DNA from: Pseudarthrobacter cellobiosi
Lineage (GTDB): Bacteria > Actinomycetota > Actinomycetes > Actinomycetales > Micrococcaceae
Reading direction: 5' to 3'
DNA length: 64,000 nucleotides
Assembly (NCBI RefSeq): GCF_023913755.1
Contig: NZ_JAMXBJ010000045.1
Location: 124,001-188,000 of the forward strand
Part shown: positions 17,071-26,111 of the stretch, in pieces
Numbering within the stretch: the stretch's first letter is position 1
Layout: each line of letters starts with the position of its first letter
The notes under the pieces: generated by a model
Told to the model about the DNA's origin: nothing
Seen by the model: only the letters and a program-made list of their open reading frames with translations
Database searches by the model: none
Program-made: the position numbers and the translations under genes

Positions 17071-18627
17071 GTGCTCGACCCTACCTTTACACGGCGACGA
17101 TACCGCGGGCGTAATCCGCTCCGGGATCCGCGTGACCGCCGCCTGAACCGGATTGCCGGTCCGTCCTCGTTGGTGCTCTTCGGGGTGACCGGCGACCTTG
17201 CGCGTAAGAAGCTGATGCCGGCGGTGTATGACCTGGCGAACCGGGGGCTGTTGCCGCCGAGTTTCGCGTTGGTGGGGTTCGGCCGCCGTCCGTGGAAACA
17301 CGAGGAGTTCGCCGCCGAGGTGCAGGCCTCGGTGAAGGCGTACTCGCGGACCCCGTTTGACGAGGCGGTCTGGAACCAGCTCGCCGAGGGTATCCGTTTT
17401 GTCCAGGGCGAGTTCGACGACGATGATTCCTTTGAGCGGTTGGGTGACACGATCGCTGAGCTCGATGAGCAGCGCGGAACGCGTGGCAATCACGCGTTCT
17501 ACCTCTCGATCCCGCCGAAGGCGTTTGAGCAGGTCTGCCGGCAGCTGTCCAAGCACGGCCTGGCGCAGGCTGAGGGCGAGAAGTGGCGGCGGGTGGTGAT
17601 CGAGAAGCCGTTCGGGCATGACCTGGACTCGGCGAGGCAGCTGAACGACATTGTCGAGTCGGTGTTCCCGCCGGATGCGGTGTTCCGGATCGACCATTAC
17701 CTGGGCAAGGAGACGGTCCAGAACATCCTGGCGCTGCGTTTCGCGAACCAGCTGTTCGAGCCGCTCTGGAACGCCAATTATGTGGACCATGTCCAGATCA
17801 CGATGGCCGAGGATATCGGCACGGGCGGCCGGGCCGGGTATTACGACGGTGTGGGCGCGGCCCGCGACGTCATCCAGAACCACCTGCTGCAGCTGCTGGC
17901 GTTGACGGCGATGGAGGAGCCCATTTCCTTCAACGCCGACGACCTGCGGGCGGAGAAGGAAAAGGTCCTGGCTGCGGTCAAGCTCCCGGACGACCTCTCC
18001 ACGCATTCGGCGCGCGGGCAGTTCGCCGGCGGCTGGCAGGGCGGGGAACAGGTCCAGGGCTACCTGGAGGAAGACGGCATCCCCGCGGATTCGACCACCG
18101 AGACGTTCGCGGCGATCCGGGTGGACATCCATACCCGCCGCTGGTCCGGTGTTCCGTTCTACCTCCGTGCGGGCAAGCGTCTGGGCCGCCGGGTGACCGA
18201 GATCGCGGTGGTGTTCAAGCGCGCCCCGAACCTGCTCTTCCGTGACCATGGTGAGGATGACTTCGGCCAGAACGCCGTGGTGATCCGGGTCCAGCCCGAC
18301 GAGGGTGCGACCATCCGGTTCGGGTCCAAGGTCCCGGGCACGCAGATGGAAGTCCGCGACGTGACCATGGACTTCGGTTACGGTCACTCGTTCACCGAAT
18401 CGTCCCCGGAAGCGTATGAGCGGCTCATCCTCGATGTGCTGCTCGGCGAGCCTCCCCTGTTCCCCCGGCACGCGGAAGTGGAGCTGTCCTGGAAGATCCT
18501 GGACCCCTTTGAAGACTACTGGGCCGGGCTGGATGAGCAGCCGGAGCCCTACGCCCCGGGGTCCTGGGGCCCTGCCTCGGCGGATGAACTGCTGGCCCGC
18601 GACGGACGAACCTGGAGAAGGCCATGA
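17071..18627 (+). CDS. zwf: Glucose-6-phosphate dehydrogenase
   Basis: A 518-residue enzyme oxidising glucose-6-phosphate to 6-phosphogluconolactone with NADP. The nucleotide-binding motif GVTGDLARKKLMPA and the catalytic RIDHYLGKE motif are intact. I chose the GTG at 17071 (an AAGGAG site lies upstream); an in-frame ATG at 16996 would add 25 unusual residues. It overlaps opcA by 4 bp. Placed after the RuMP genes, it could run the dissimilatory RuMP cycle, oxidising fixed formaldehyde to CO2. No gnd or pgl is in the window. Confidence 0.95.
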   Translation: MLDPTFTRRRYRGRNPLRDPRDRRLNRIAGPSSLVLFGVTGDLARKKLMPAVYDLANRGLLPPSFALVGFGRRPWKHEEFAAEVQASVKAYSRTPFDEAVWNQLAEGIRFVQGEFDDDDSFERLGDTIAELDEQRGTRGNHAFYLSIPPKAFEQVCRQLSKHGLAQAEGEKWRRVVIEKPFGHDLDSARQLNDIVESVFPPDAVFRIDHYLGKETVQNILALRFANQLFEPLWNANYVDHVQITMAEDIGTGGRAGYYDGVGAARDVIQNHLLQLLALTAMEEPISFNADDLRAEKEKVLAAVKLPDDLSTHSARGQFAGGWQGGEQVQGYLEEDGIPADSTTETFAAIRVDIHTRRWSGVPFYLRAGKRLGRRVTEIAVVFKRAPNLLFRDHGEDDFGQNAVVIRVQPDEGATIRFGSKVPGTQMEVRDVTMDFGYGHSFTESSPEAYERLILDVLLGEPPLFPRHAEVELSWKILDPFEDYWAGLDEQPEPYAPGSWGPASADELLARDGRTWRRP

Positions 18628-19532
18628 TTGTAGATTTGCCGGACACCACCACCTCGAAGATCTCCAAGAAGATCACCGCCCTGCGTGAGCAGGGCGGCGT
18701 GATTGCCCTGGGCCGGGTCCTGACCCTGGTGGTCGTGACCCGCTCCGGGCTCGAGGAAGAAGCGATTGAGGCCGCGAACGAGGCCAGCCGCGAACACCCC
18801 TGCCGGATCATCGTCCTCGCCGATGCCGGGGCAAAGGCCCCGAACCGGTTGGACGCGCAGATCCGGGTGGGCGGTGACGCCGGCGCCTCGGAGGTGATCG
18901 TGCTGCGCGGTTACGGCGAGCTCGCGCACGAAAGTGAGTCCCTCGTCGCGGCGCTGCTGCTGCCGGACGCCCCGATCGTGGCGTGGTGGCCGCACGCGGC
19001 GCCGGAGAACGCCTGCGAAACCTCCGTGGGCCGGATCGCGCACCGAAGGATCACCGACTCGGCAAACGAACCCGATCCTCAAATGGCGCTGGAGAACATC
19101 CGGAACACGTACAAGGCCGGCGACACCGACCTCGCCTGGACCCGGCTGACGAACTGGCGGATCCAGCTCGCGGCGGTCCTGGATCAGGTGGACTCCTCAC
19201 CCGTGACCGCCGTCGCCGTCGAAGGCGCCTCCGACTCCCCGTCCACCATCCTCCTCGCGGCCTGGCTGACCCTGGCCCTGGACGCGCCCGTGACCATCGT
19301 CGCGGACCCCGCCGGGACCGGCATCCGCCGGGTCCGGCTGTCCCGCCACAGCGGCGACGTGCAGCTCTTCCGCCCCGGACTCTCCGTCGCGGAACTCACC
19401 CAGCCCGGCCAGCCGGCCCAACGCATCTCCCTGCCCCGCCGCAGCCTCCGCGACTGCCTCGCCGAAGAACTCCGCCGCCTCGACCCCGACGAAGTCTTCG
19501 GCGACGTTCTTCAGTATCAGAAGGGCAATTAG
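18624..19532 (+). CDS. opcA: Glucose-6-phosphate dehydrogenase assembly protein OpcA
   Basis: A 302-residue protein beginning MIVDLPDTTTSKISKKI, typical of actinobacterial OpcA, which supports assembly or activation of Zwf. The conserved segments IVAWWPHAAPENAC and DLAWTRLTNWR are present. The ATGA overlap with zwf shows translational coupling. No enzyme active site is expected. Confidence 0.92.
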   Translation: MIVDLPDTTTSKISKKITALREQGGVIALGRVLTLVVVTRSGLEEEAIEAANEASREHPCRIIVLADAGAKAPNRLDAQIRVGGDAGASEVIVLRGYGELAHESESLVAALLLPDAPIVAWWPHAAPENACETSVGRIAHRRITDSANEPDPQMALENIRNTYKAGDTDLAWTRLTNWRIQLAAVLDQVDSSPVTAVAVEGASDSPSTILLAAWLTLALDAPVTIVADPAGTGIRRVRLSRHSGDVQLFRPGLSVAELTQPGQPAQRISLPRRSLRDCLAEELRRLDPDEVFGDVLQYQKGN

Positions 19533-19964
19533 CCGACCTCACAGTGTGGTCGTCTATAAGGAGCCCTGGGCCGCCGTGAATGGGCACGTCATCCAAGTGC
19601 CACGGCCTCAGCAGGATGGCTGACATAGAGCTGCAAAGAAGTGAAATGCCCCTTTCGGGCCCTCTTCAAACGCCGATATCAGATCTTCCGGAAAGCAGTC
19701 ACTCGTTGGAGGATCTGACCATCAGCGGCGGCGTTGTTGGGTGATGCGAGATGGCCAAGTCTCGCAGTGTCGTCCCTTTCAGGAGGATCAACCGGTTGTA
19801 GCCTCGTTTGTCCCTGCACGTGCACGTGCACTGCCGCGTCCCGCGGACCAAGGCTCTGGCGTCGGCGAGCCAGCGATCGTAGCGTCGATCGGAGAGTTAG
19901 CTTCCAGGCGGCGGTTAAGCCCTATAGCCGAGGCAGCAGGGGTGTTAGTTTTGAGGAGGCCGGG
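19533..19964 (+). other. Gap between opcA and the second glycosidase copy
   Basis: About 430 bp with no credible gene. A GAGGAGGCCGGG ribosome site precedes the ATG at 19965. I see no clear intrinsic terminator after opcA. Confidence 0.5.
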
Positions 19965-21101
19965 ATGGCTGGGTGGAACTCTGACACGGCGGCCGGTCCC
20001 TTGGGGGCCGGGACGGTCACCCTGGTAGAGGGATCGTCCTTCTGTATCTCCTTGCCGAACGGGGACATCCACCCGGAACATCCCCATGGCCTCTTCGTCC
20101 AGGACACCCGGATCCTATCCAAGTGGAGCCTGACCATCAACGGGCTCATGGTGGAGCCACTGGCGGCAGAGACCAAGGAGCCGTACCGTGCGCTGTTTGC
20201 CGGGCGCGTGCCCCGCACGGACGGGTATGCCGACAGCCCCCTGATCGTTGAGCGGCTCCGCGAGGTGGGAGCTGGCATCCAAGAGCAGATTACTGTCCGG
20301 AATTTCTCCTTGGACCCCGTCGAATGCATGATCACACTGACGGTTGAGGCGGATTTCGCCGATTTGTTTGAGGTGAAGGAAGCGCGGATCCAGCGATCAT
20401 GGGACGAAAGCCGCCAAGCGGAAGGTGGGGTTCTTACCATTCGGGCTGTCTGGCAGGACGTCCAGAAAGGCGTCAATATCCAGGCGCCCGGAGCCGACGT
20501 GACCCCCGACACGATCACGTACCGGGCTTCCATCGCCGCCCGAGGCCAGTGGAGCACGATCCTTACCGCGGTGTCCGGCACCGAAAGTCCCAGCGCCCCC
20601 TCGTTCGTCCATGCTGAGCGGGAGGAAATGTCACCGAGCGACCGACGTCGGCGGGAGTGGGTGGCCAAGATCCCGGTGCTGCACATAGGAAGCCCGTCAA
20701 TCGAACGCACGCTGCGGCGCAGCTACGACGACCTGGGCGCTCTTCGCATCGAGGACCCGAACCACCCGGACCGGGTCGTGGTGGCCGCCGGGGCACCCTG
20801 GTTCATGACCCTATTCGGGCGGGATTCCCTGTGGGCCTCGCAAATGGCGCTGCCCGTGGACCCCTCCCTGGCCTTAGGCACCCTCCAAACGCTGGCCGAA
20901 CGCCAAGGTGACTATGACAGGGCTGGTGGATACTATCGGTGTGCTCAAGCGAGCCGATTCACCTACGTGCGCCCGGGTATAGAGATGCGGATCGCGAGTT
21001 GCTGGCAACGGCTTTTATCGCTGGGATCCGGTACGGCCGTTTCTGAATTTCTTCCAATTTTTGGCTTCATGGGGTTGCGGTCCTGCCTTCGGATGGGCTA
21101 A
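19965..21101 (+). pseudogene. Truncated second copy of the debranching glycosidase
   Basis: Starts MAGWNSDTAAGPLGAGTVTL and follows the protein encoded at 1-2145 closely until TLAERQG (about base 20908). It then turns abruptly into unrelated sequence (DYDRAGGYYRC...) and stops at 21101. The N-terminal domain and the start of the catalytic domain (GAPWFMTLFGRDSLW) are kept, but most of the six-hairpin domain is gone, so activity is not expected. The point of divergence suggests a deletion or rearrangement. Confidence 0.82.
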
Positions 21102-21195
21102 GGGGGCAGGGCAGCTGGTTTGCTTCGAAGCCGCTGAGCCGGCCAGTAGAGGTAGTCGCATTTTCTGGACCTGGGAGTCTGGGCCTCTCAGCGCG

Positions 21196-21429
21196 TCAGG
21201 GCCGCAGCTTGGCAAAATGGGCTCCCGCTGAGGGTGCCAAGTCAAACACAAGGGTCCAGAGGGTCTGCGTTTCGCCCAGTTGTGGCACGGTTTCCCCTTG
21301 CTCTATGTAGCGAAATGGCATGGGGTCGTCGGCCGGCCGCCACCAACCGCTTATTGGCGCAGGGTCACCGCTTGTGGCGGTGGCACGGACGTCCTGGTGC
21401 TGGTGCACGTGCTTTGCGGCTGGCATCAT
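21196..21429 (-). CDS. SGWW-motif small protein, copy 2
   Basis: A 77-residue protein with SGWWRPADDPMPFRYIEQGE, then LWTLVFDLAPS. AGGAACGAGG precedes two adjacent ATG codons (21429 and 21426), which gives a clear start and sets the family length. It aligns end to end with copy 1 (6964-7200) with many silent differences. A CHYC-GPETD peptide frame lies upstream, as in copy 1. Function unknown. Confidence 0.72.
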   Translation of the reverse strand: MMPAAKHVHQHQDVRATATSGDPAPISGWWRPADDPMPFRYIEQGETVPQLGETQTLWTLVFDLAPSAGAHFAKLRP

Positions 21430-21603
21430 GGCCTCGTTCCTAAGTGCTGCGGTCGTGTAAAACATAGGATTCAAACGTTTCGCCCTGCAGGGCGGGCAGG
21501 ATCCACCCACCTGAACTGCCCCGGTCTGGCGTTTGGGGATCCACTAGTGGCTAAGCGCTTGGCTCCCGCGCTGGCGGGGGTTGCGTGCCGGCTTATCCAG
21601 ATT

Positions 21604-21855
21604 TCAGTCCGTTTCCGGTCCGTTGCAGTAGTGGCAGCCCTCTTCGCAGCCGTCCTGCGACATGGCTGCATCCACCCTGAAGCTGGAGGATGGAGACCAA
21701 TTCCGGAGGGTAGTGCTTGCCGGCGGGGGGAGCAGGCGGGCAGCTCCGCGGTCCAAAACGCCGGGCCCGCCTGCAGGGAAATGGGCACCCGTCCGTGGCC
21801 ACGTCGTTGTTTCACGTTCCTTACGCTGTGCTTGCTGATGGAGAATGTTTCTCAT
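21604..21855 (-). CDS. CHYC-GPETD peptide, copy 2
   Basis: An 83-residue frame starting MRNILHQQAQRKERETTTW (AAAGGA upstream) and ending GCEEGCHYCNGPETD. Only the C-terminus matches copy 1 at 7495-7668, but there the codon differences are nearly all silent, so the tail is under selection. The middle is proline- and serine-rich and low in structure. It lies 174 bp upstream of SGWW copy 2 on the same strand. Confidence 0.55.
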   Translation of the reverse strand: MRNILHQQAQRKERETTTWPRTGAHFPAGGPGVLDRGAARLLPPPASTTLRNWSPSSSFRVDAAMSQDGCEEGCHYCNGPETD

Positions 21856-21976
21856 CAAGAGTCCTTTGAGTTCGACGACCAGTGAGATCGCTCATGGATG
21901 AGGTGAGGTTCGGTGCTGTCGGTCCGTGAAGTGCACGCCAGTAGAGTCTGCGTCCCGCCTGGCCATACGTGCCCTG

Positions 21977-23488
21977 TCAGCTACCTGCGGCGTAGGGGTC
22001 GGCGATGCCGATGTATTGGGTGGTGGTGTATTCGGCGATGCCTTCGGAGCCGCCTTCGCGGCCGAGCCCGGATTGCTTGACGCCGCCGAAGGGTGCTGCA
22101 GCGTTAGAGATGATGCCGGCGTTGAAGCCGACCATGCCGAATTCGATCTGCTCGGCCACGCGCAGGAGCTTGTTGAAGTCGCGGCTGTACACGTAGGAGG
22201 CCAGGCCGTATTCGCTGGCGTTGGCCAGCCGGATGGCGTCTTCCTCGGTGGTGAAGGTGGTGACGGGTGCAACTGGGCCGAAGATTTCCTGGCGGAGGAT
22301 GGCGGCGTCGTTGGGCACGCCGCTGAGCACGGTGGGCTGGTAGAAGTAGCCCGGTCCGTCAACGGGTGAGCCTCCGGTTATGGCCGTGGCGCCGGCGTCG
22401 ATGGCGGCGCTGACCAGTGCGTGCACATTGTCGCGGGCACCGGCGTCGATCAGGGGGCCTACCTGGGTGGCGGGTTCGGTGCCGCGGCCGATGGTCAGGG
22501 CGCCCATGGCGGCGGCGAACTTGCGGGTGAACTCCTGTGCCACTGACTCATGGACCAGGAACCGGTTGGCCGCGGTGCAGGCCTCGCCCATGTTCCGCAT
22601 CTTGGCGGCCATGGCGCCTTCGACGGCCTTGTCCAGGTCGGCGTCCTCAAACACGATGAACGGGGCGTTGCCGCCGAGTTCCATGGAGGTCCGCAGCACG
22701 TTCTGCGCCGCGTCGGCCATCAACTGTTTGCCCACGGGGGTGGATCCAGTGAAGGAGACCTTCCGCAGCCGCGAATCGTTCATGAGCGGTCCGGAGATCC
22801 CTGAGGCGGACGAGGAAGACACTACGTTGAGGACACCGGCGGGCAGGCCGGCCTCCATCAGGGTGTGCGCGAATAGCTGGGATGTCAGCGGGGTCAGTTT
22901 CGCCGGCTTCAGGACCATGGTGCATCCTGCGGCGATGGCAGGGGCTACCTTGCGGGTGGCCATGGCGAGCGGGAAGTTCCACGGCGTGATGAGCAGGCAC
23001 GGGCCTACCGGTTTGTGCTGGACCAGGATCTTGTTCTTGCCCTCCGGGGTGGTGAGGTAGCGGCCGTAATCCCGGACCGTCTCTTCGGAGAACCAACGGA
23101 GGAATTCCGCACCGTAGGTGACTTCCCCACGGGATTCGGCCAGCGGCTTGCCCATTTCCAAGGTCATCAGCAGCGCGAAGTCCTCGGCACGCTCGGTTAC
23201 CAGATCGAAGGCCCGGCGCAGGATCTCGGCCCTCTCCCGCGGGGCGGTGCGCGCCCAGGAAGCCTGAACCATGTCCGCGGCGTCGAGTGCTGCCAGAGCG
23301 TCCTCACTCGTGGCGGAGGCGAGGGTAGCGAGTACCTCCCCGGTGGCGGGGTCATGGACATCGAACGTGCCGCCGTCGGACGCGTCCCGCCACCGACCTC
23401 CGATCAACAAACCGGTGGGGACAGAGGCAAGGAGGTCAGCCTCACGCTGGCGTGAGACAGCAGTCGGATCAACGAGGGCAGTAGTCAT
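21977..23488 (-). CDS. Succinate-/glutarate-semialdehyde dehydrogenase
   Basis: A 503-residue NAD(P)-dependent aldehyde dehydrogenase of the GabD type. Catalytic Glu is in ELGGNAPFIV and catalytic Cys in NMGEACTAANR; the cofactor segment TPWNFPLAMATRKVAPA is present. The ATG at 23488 has an AGGAAT site. It is the last gene of a minus-strand set (alcohol dehydrogenase, Baeyer-Villiger monooxygenase, esterase), which predicts oxidation of the aldehyde made from a hydrolysed lactone or ester. The substrate could be succinic or glutaric semialdehyde. Confidence 0.9.
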   Translation of the reverse strand: MTTALVDPTAVSRQREADLLASVPTGLLIGGRWRDASDGGTFDVHDPATGEVLATLASATSEDALAALDAADMVQASWARTAPRERAEILRRAFDLVTERAEDFALLMTLEMGKPLAESRGEVTYGAEFLRWFSEETVRDYGRYLTTPEGKNKILVQHKPVGPCLLITPWNFPLAMATRKVAPAIAAGCTMVLKPAKLTPLTSQLFAHTLMEAGLPAGVLNVVSSSSASGISGPLMNDSRLRKVSFTGSTPVGKQLMADAAQNVLRTSMELGGNAPFIVFEDADLDKAVEGAMAAKMRNMGEACTAANRFLVHESVAQEFTRKFAAAMGALTIGRGTEPATQVGPLIDAGARDNVHALVSAAIDAGATAITGGSPVDGPGYFYQPTVLSGVPNDAAILRQEIFGPVAPVTTFTTEEDAIRLANASEYGLASYVYSRDFNKLLRVAEQIEFGMVGFNAGIISNAAAPFGGVKQSGLGREGGSEGIAEYTTTQYIGIADPYAAGS

Positions 23489-23640
23489 GAAGATTCCTAA
23501 AGAACGTAAGTGACGGTGATAACCCGCCATTAGGGTGGAGGGCTATCACCGTCCTTTGATTGATCAGCCCGACGGGCTCAAGCGCCGGAAGCGCGACTGG
23601 CCACATCGGTCCTGTGATGGCGGGACGTACTCCATCTCAG

Positions 23641-24594
23641 TTAGATAGTGCGGTCCCTGATAAAGGCAGCGACCTGGTCGACTGTCTGTTCTCCACGGGG
23701 AATACGTCCCGCGGAGGTCAACAATCCGTGGGCGTACCCGGGGAGGTGCTGGTACTGGACCTCCGTACCTGCCCGGGCCAGGGCGGCGGCGTAGTTTGCC
23801 CCCTCGTCAACCAGCGGGTCGTTGTCCACAGTGATCACGTAAGCGGGTGGCAGCCCTGCGGGGAGCTGGGCTAGGGAAGGACTGATCTCCGGTGCAGCGC
23901 GGTCTACGCCCTCTGGCAGGTAGTGGTCAGCGAACCAGGCGATGGTGTCAGCAACCAGAGGGAACCCCTCGGTGACGCGTTTGTAGGAGGGCGAGGACAT
24001 AGTCAGATCCACCATGGGGTACATGAGGACCTGGGCCACTACAGGCAGGGGATCTGTGGTCGTGGCGTTCTCATTGGCCAGGACTGCGGCCAATTGTCCT
24101 CCCGCGCTATCACCGACGAGCACAGCCTCGGTTACGTCCAGGCCGTGCTCGTTGCCGGCATCGAACAACCAGTGCATCGCCATGCGGCTGTCGTCAATCG
24201 CCGCCGGGTAGGGGTGCTCCGGGGCAAGCCGGTAGTCCACAGCAATGACCGGCAGGTTCGTGAGGGAGGCCAGGCGACGGCACAGTCCGTCATGAGTTGA
24301 GAGGCTGCCCATGACCCACCCCCCGCCGTGGAAAAACAGCACGGCGGGGGTGGGGCCTGCAACGGTGCGGGGGTCATAGACCCGCACCTTGAAACCATCC
24401 AGGCTGAAGTCAGTGACCGACGCCAGCGGATCACCGCTAAGGCCGTTGGCCGCGCAACCGTTCTCGTAGAGCTCGCGCACACGCTTCACGGAGTAGGAGT
24501 GAAACGGACGCCCACCGGAGGCACGGAATTTCTGCAGCACCTCTGCAGCCTCCGGTGCTATGGGCCTCCCGCTGAACCGGTCGGTTTTGGTCAC
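23641..24594 (-). CDS. Alpha/beta-hydrolase, HSL-family esterase/lactonase
   Basis: A 317-residue hydrolase. The oxyanion-hole motif HGGGWVMGS, nucleophile GDSAGGQLA and C-terminal His (HLPGYAHGL) with an upstream Asp (DNDPLVDEG) define a hormone-sensitive-lipase-type esterase. The GTG at 24594 overlaps the stop codon of the monooxygenase gene (GTGA), so expression is coupled. It probably hydrolyses the ester or lactone made by the monooxygenase. Confidence 0.9.
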   Translation of the reverse strand: MTKTDRFSGRPIAPEAAEVLQKFRASGGRPFHSYSVKRVRELYENGCAANGLSGDPLASVTDFSLDGFKVRVYDPRTVAGPTPAVLFFHGGGWVMGSLSTHDGLCRRLASLTNLPVIAVDYRLAPEHPYPAAIDDSRMAMHWLFDAGNEHGLDVTEAVLVGDSAGGQLAAVLANENATTTDPLPVVAQVLMYPMVDLTMSSPSYKRVTEGFPLVADTIAWFADHYLPEGVDRAAPEISPSLAQLPAGLPPAYVITVDNDPLVDEGANYAAALARAGTEVQYQHLPGYAHGLLTSAGRIPRGEQTVDQVAAFIRDRTI

Positions 24595-26078
24595 TTTCCG
24601 GGTCCGGATTCGGCCAGCTGCAGGTAGTCCTCGAGCTGGAGGTCGTGGGTGTGGGACCGGTATTCTTCGACGGTTCCGGACCAGTTGTTGATAACGCGGC
24701 CGTCCTCGTTCTTGTACCAGGAGGAGCATTCGGAGGAGAACGCGGACTTCTGGAGTTCTTCCTGAACGTGTGCGTTGAACTTCTCAACTACCGCGCGGTC
24801 CACTTCCAGGAACCTTGATTCATCGGCTGCGATGTACTGCACAGCCTGGGCGATGTAGCGGTGCTGGGCCTCCAGCATGGATACGACCGAGTTGTGGTTG
24901 AGGTTGGTGTTGGGCCCGTAGACCAGGAAGAGGTTGGGGAAGTTGTCGACGGCGATGCCCAGGTAGGCTTCGGGGGCGTTGCCCCACCGCTCGTCGAGGC
25001 CGATTCCGTCGCGTCCTGAAACGCGCATGGATCCCATGAAGGCGTGGCTCTTGAACCCGGTGGCGTAGATAATGACATCAAACTCGTGCTCGGCCCCGTC
25101 AGCGGTGCGGAGGCCGCGGGGAGTGAATTCCGTGATTGCCTCTGTCACGAGTTCTACGTTCTCGCGGGTCAGGGCGGGGTAGAAATCATCGCTCCGCAGG
25201 ATCCGCTTGCAGCCGAAGTCGTAGTCGGGAGTGAGCTTGGCCCGCAGTTCAGGGTCAGAAACCTGGGTCTCGAGGTGCTGGCGGGCGAGCTCGACTCCTT
25301 CCTCGGAAGCTGCGGTGTGGCGGCGGGTGCGTTCGAATCCGGCTTCGCGGAATTCGTGGATTTCCTGACGCAGCTGACGGTAGGTGTCCGGGTTTTCCTG
25401 GAAGCGGGCGCTCTCTTCCTCCGTGAAGATGTACTGGTCACGGGGGAGGATGTAATTGGCTGAGCGCTGGAATACGGTCAGGTTCGACGCGATCTTGGCG
25501 ACCTCGGGCACGTACTGAACCGCAGTTGCGGCGGAGCCGATGGACGCGACGCGCTTGCCGGTCAGGTCAAGGTCGTGCCGCCACTTGGAGGAGTGGAACA
25601 CCGCGCCTTCGAATGTTTCGGTGCCGGGGAAGTTGGGGATGTTCGGTTCGTTCAGCTGGCCCCAGGCAGCCACCACGGAACGCGTCAGGAACTCCGAGCC
25701 ATCGGCAGTGTGCACGGTCCAGAGGCGGCGGTCCTGGTCCCATTCAGTCGCGGTGATGTTCTGGCCAAAGTGGATGTGCTTACCGAGCCCGAATTCCTCA
25801 ACCATGGAACGCAGATAGCCCTGGAGTTCCTCCTGGCCGGCAAACATGCGGGAAACCTTGAGGTTCAGGAAGTAGCTGTAGCAGTACACAAGCGCCTGGG
25901 TGTCGCATGCGGCGCCGGGATAGGTGTTCTCGCGCCATACGCCTCCCACATCGTTGCCGCGCTCGAGAATCAGGAAGTCGTCGATGCCTTCCTGGACGAA
26001 CTGGGCTCCCTGGCCTAGGCCGCCGAAGCCGGCGCCGATGATGATCGCGCTGTAAATGTGGTCATTTGTGGAGGTCAT
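24591..26078 (-). CDS. Baeyer-Villiger monooxygenase
   Basis: A 495-residue FAD- and NADPH-dependent monooxygenase. It has the N-terminal Rossmann motif GAGFGGLGQG, the Baeyer-Villiger fingerprint FxGxxxHxxxW (FEGAVFHSSKW), and the second Rossmann motif (GSAATAVQ, a slightly unusual version). It inserts oxygen next to a ketone to give an ester or lactone. The neighbouring alcohol dehydrogenase and esterase fit a ketone-degradation route. The ketone is not shown by the sequence. Confidence 0.93.
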   Translation of the reverse strand: MTSTNDHIYSAIIIGAGFGGLGQGAQFVQEGIDDFLILERGNDVGGVWRENTYPGAACDTQALVYCYSYFLNLKVSRMFAGQEELQGYLRSMVEEFGLGKHIHFGQNITATEWDQDRRLWTVHTADGSEFLTRSVVAAWGQLNEPNIPNFPGTETFEGAVFHSSKWRHDLDLTGKRVASIGSAATAVQYVPEVAKIASNLTVFQRSANYILPRDQYIFTEEESARFQENPDTYRQLRQEIHEFREAGFERTRRHTAASEEGVELARQHLETQVSDPELRAKLTPDYDFGCKRILRSDDFYPALTRENVELVTEAITEFTPRGLRTADGAEHEFDVIIYATGFKSHAFMGSMRVSGRDGIGLDERWGNAPEAYLGIAVDNFPNLFLVYGPNTNLNHNSVVSMLEAQHRYIAQAVQYIAADESRFLEVDRAVVEKFNAHVQEELQKSAFSSECSSWYKNEDGRVINNWSGTVEEYRSHTHDLQLEDYLQLAESGPGK

Positions 26079-26111
26079 GATGTTCTCTCTTCGGAGCTTG
26101 AAGTGTGGTGT

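Noticed and set aside
17050..18471. 473-codon minus-strand open frame across zwf
   Set aside because: It is antisense to a clear zwf gene, has a composition typical of a high-GC shadow frame (Arg/Val/Leu/Glu-rich) and matches no family.
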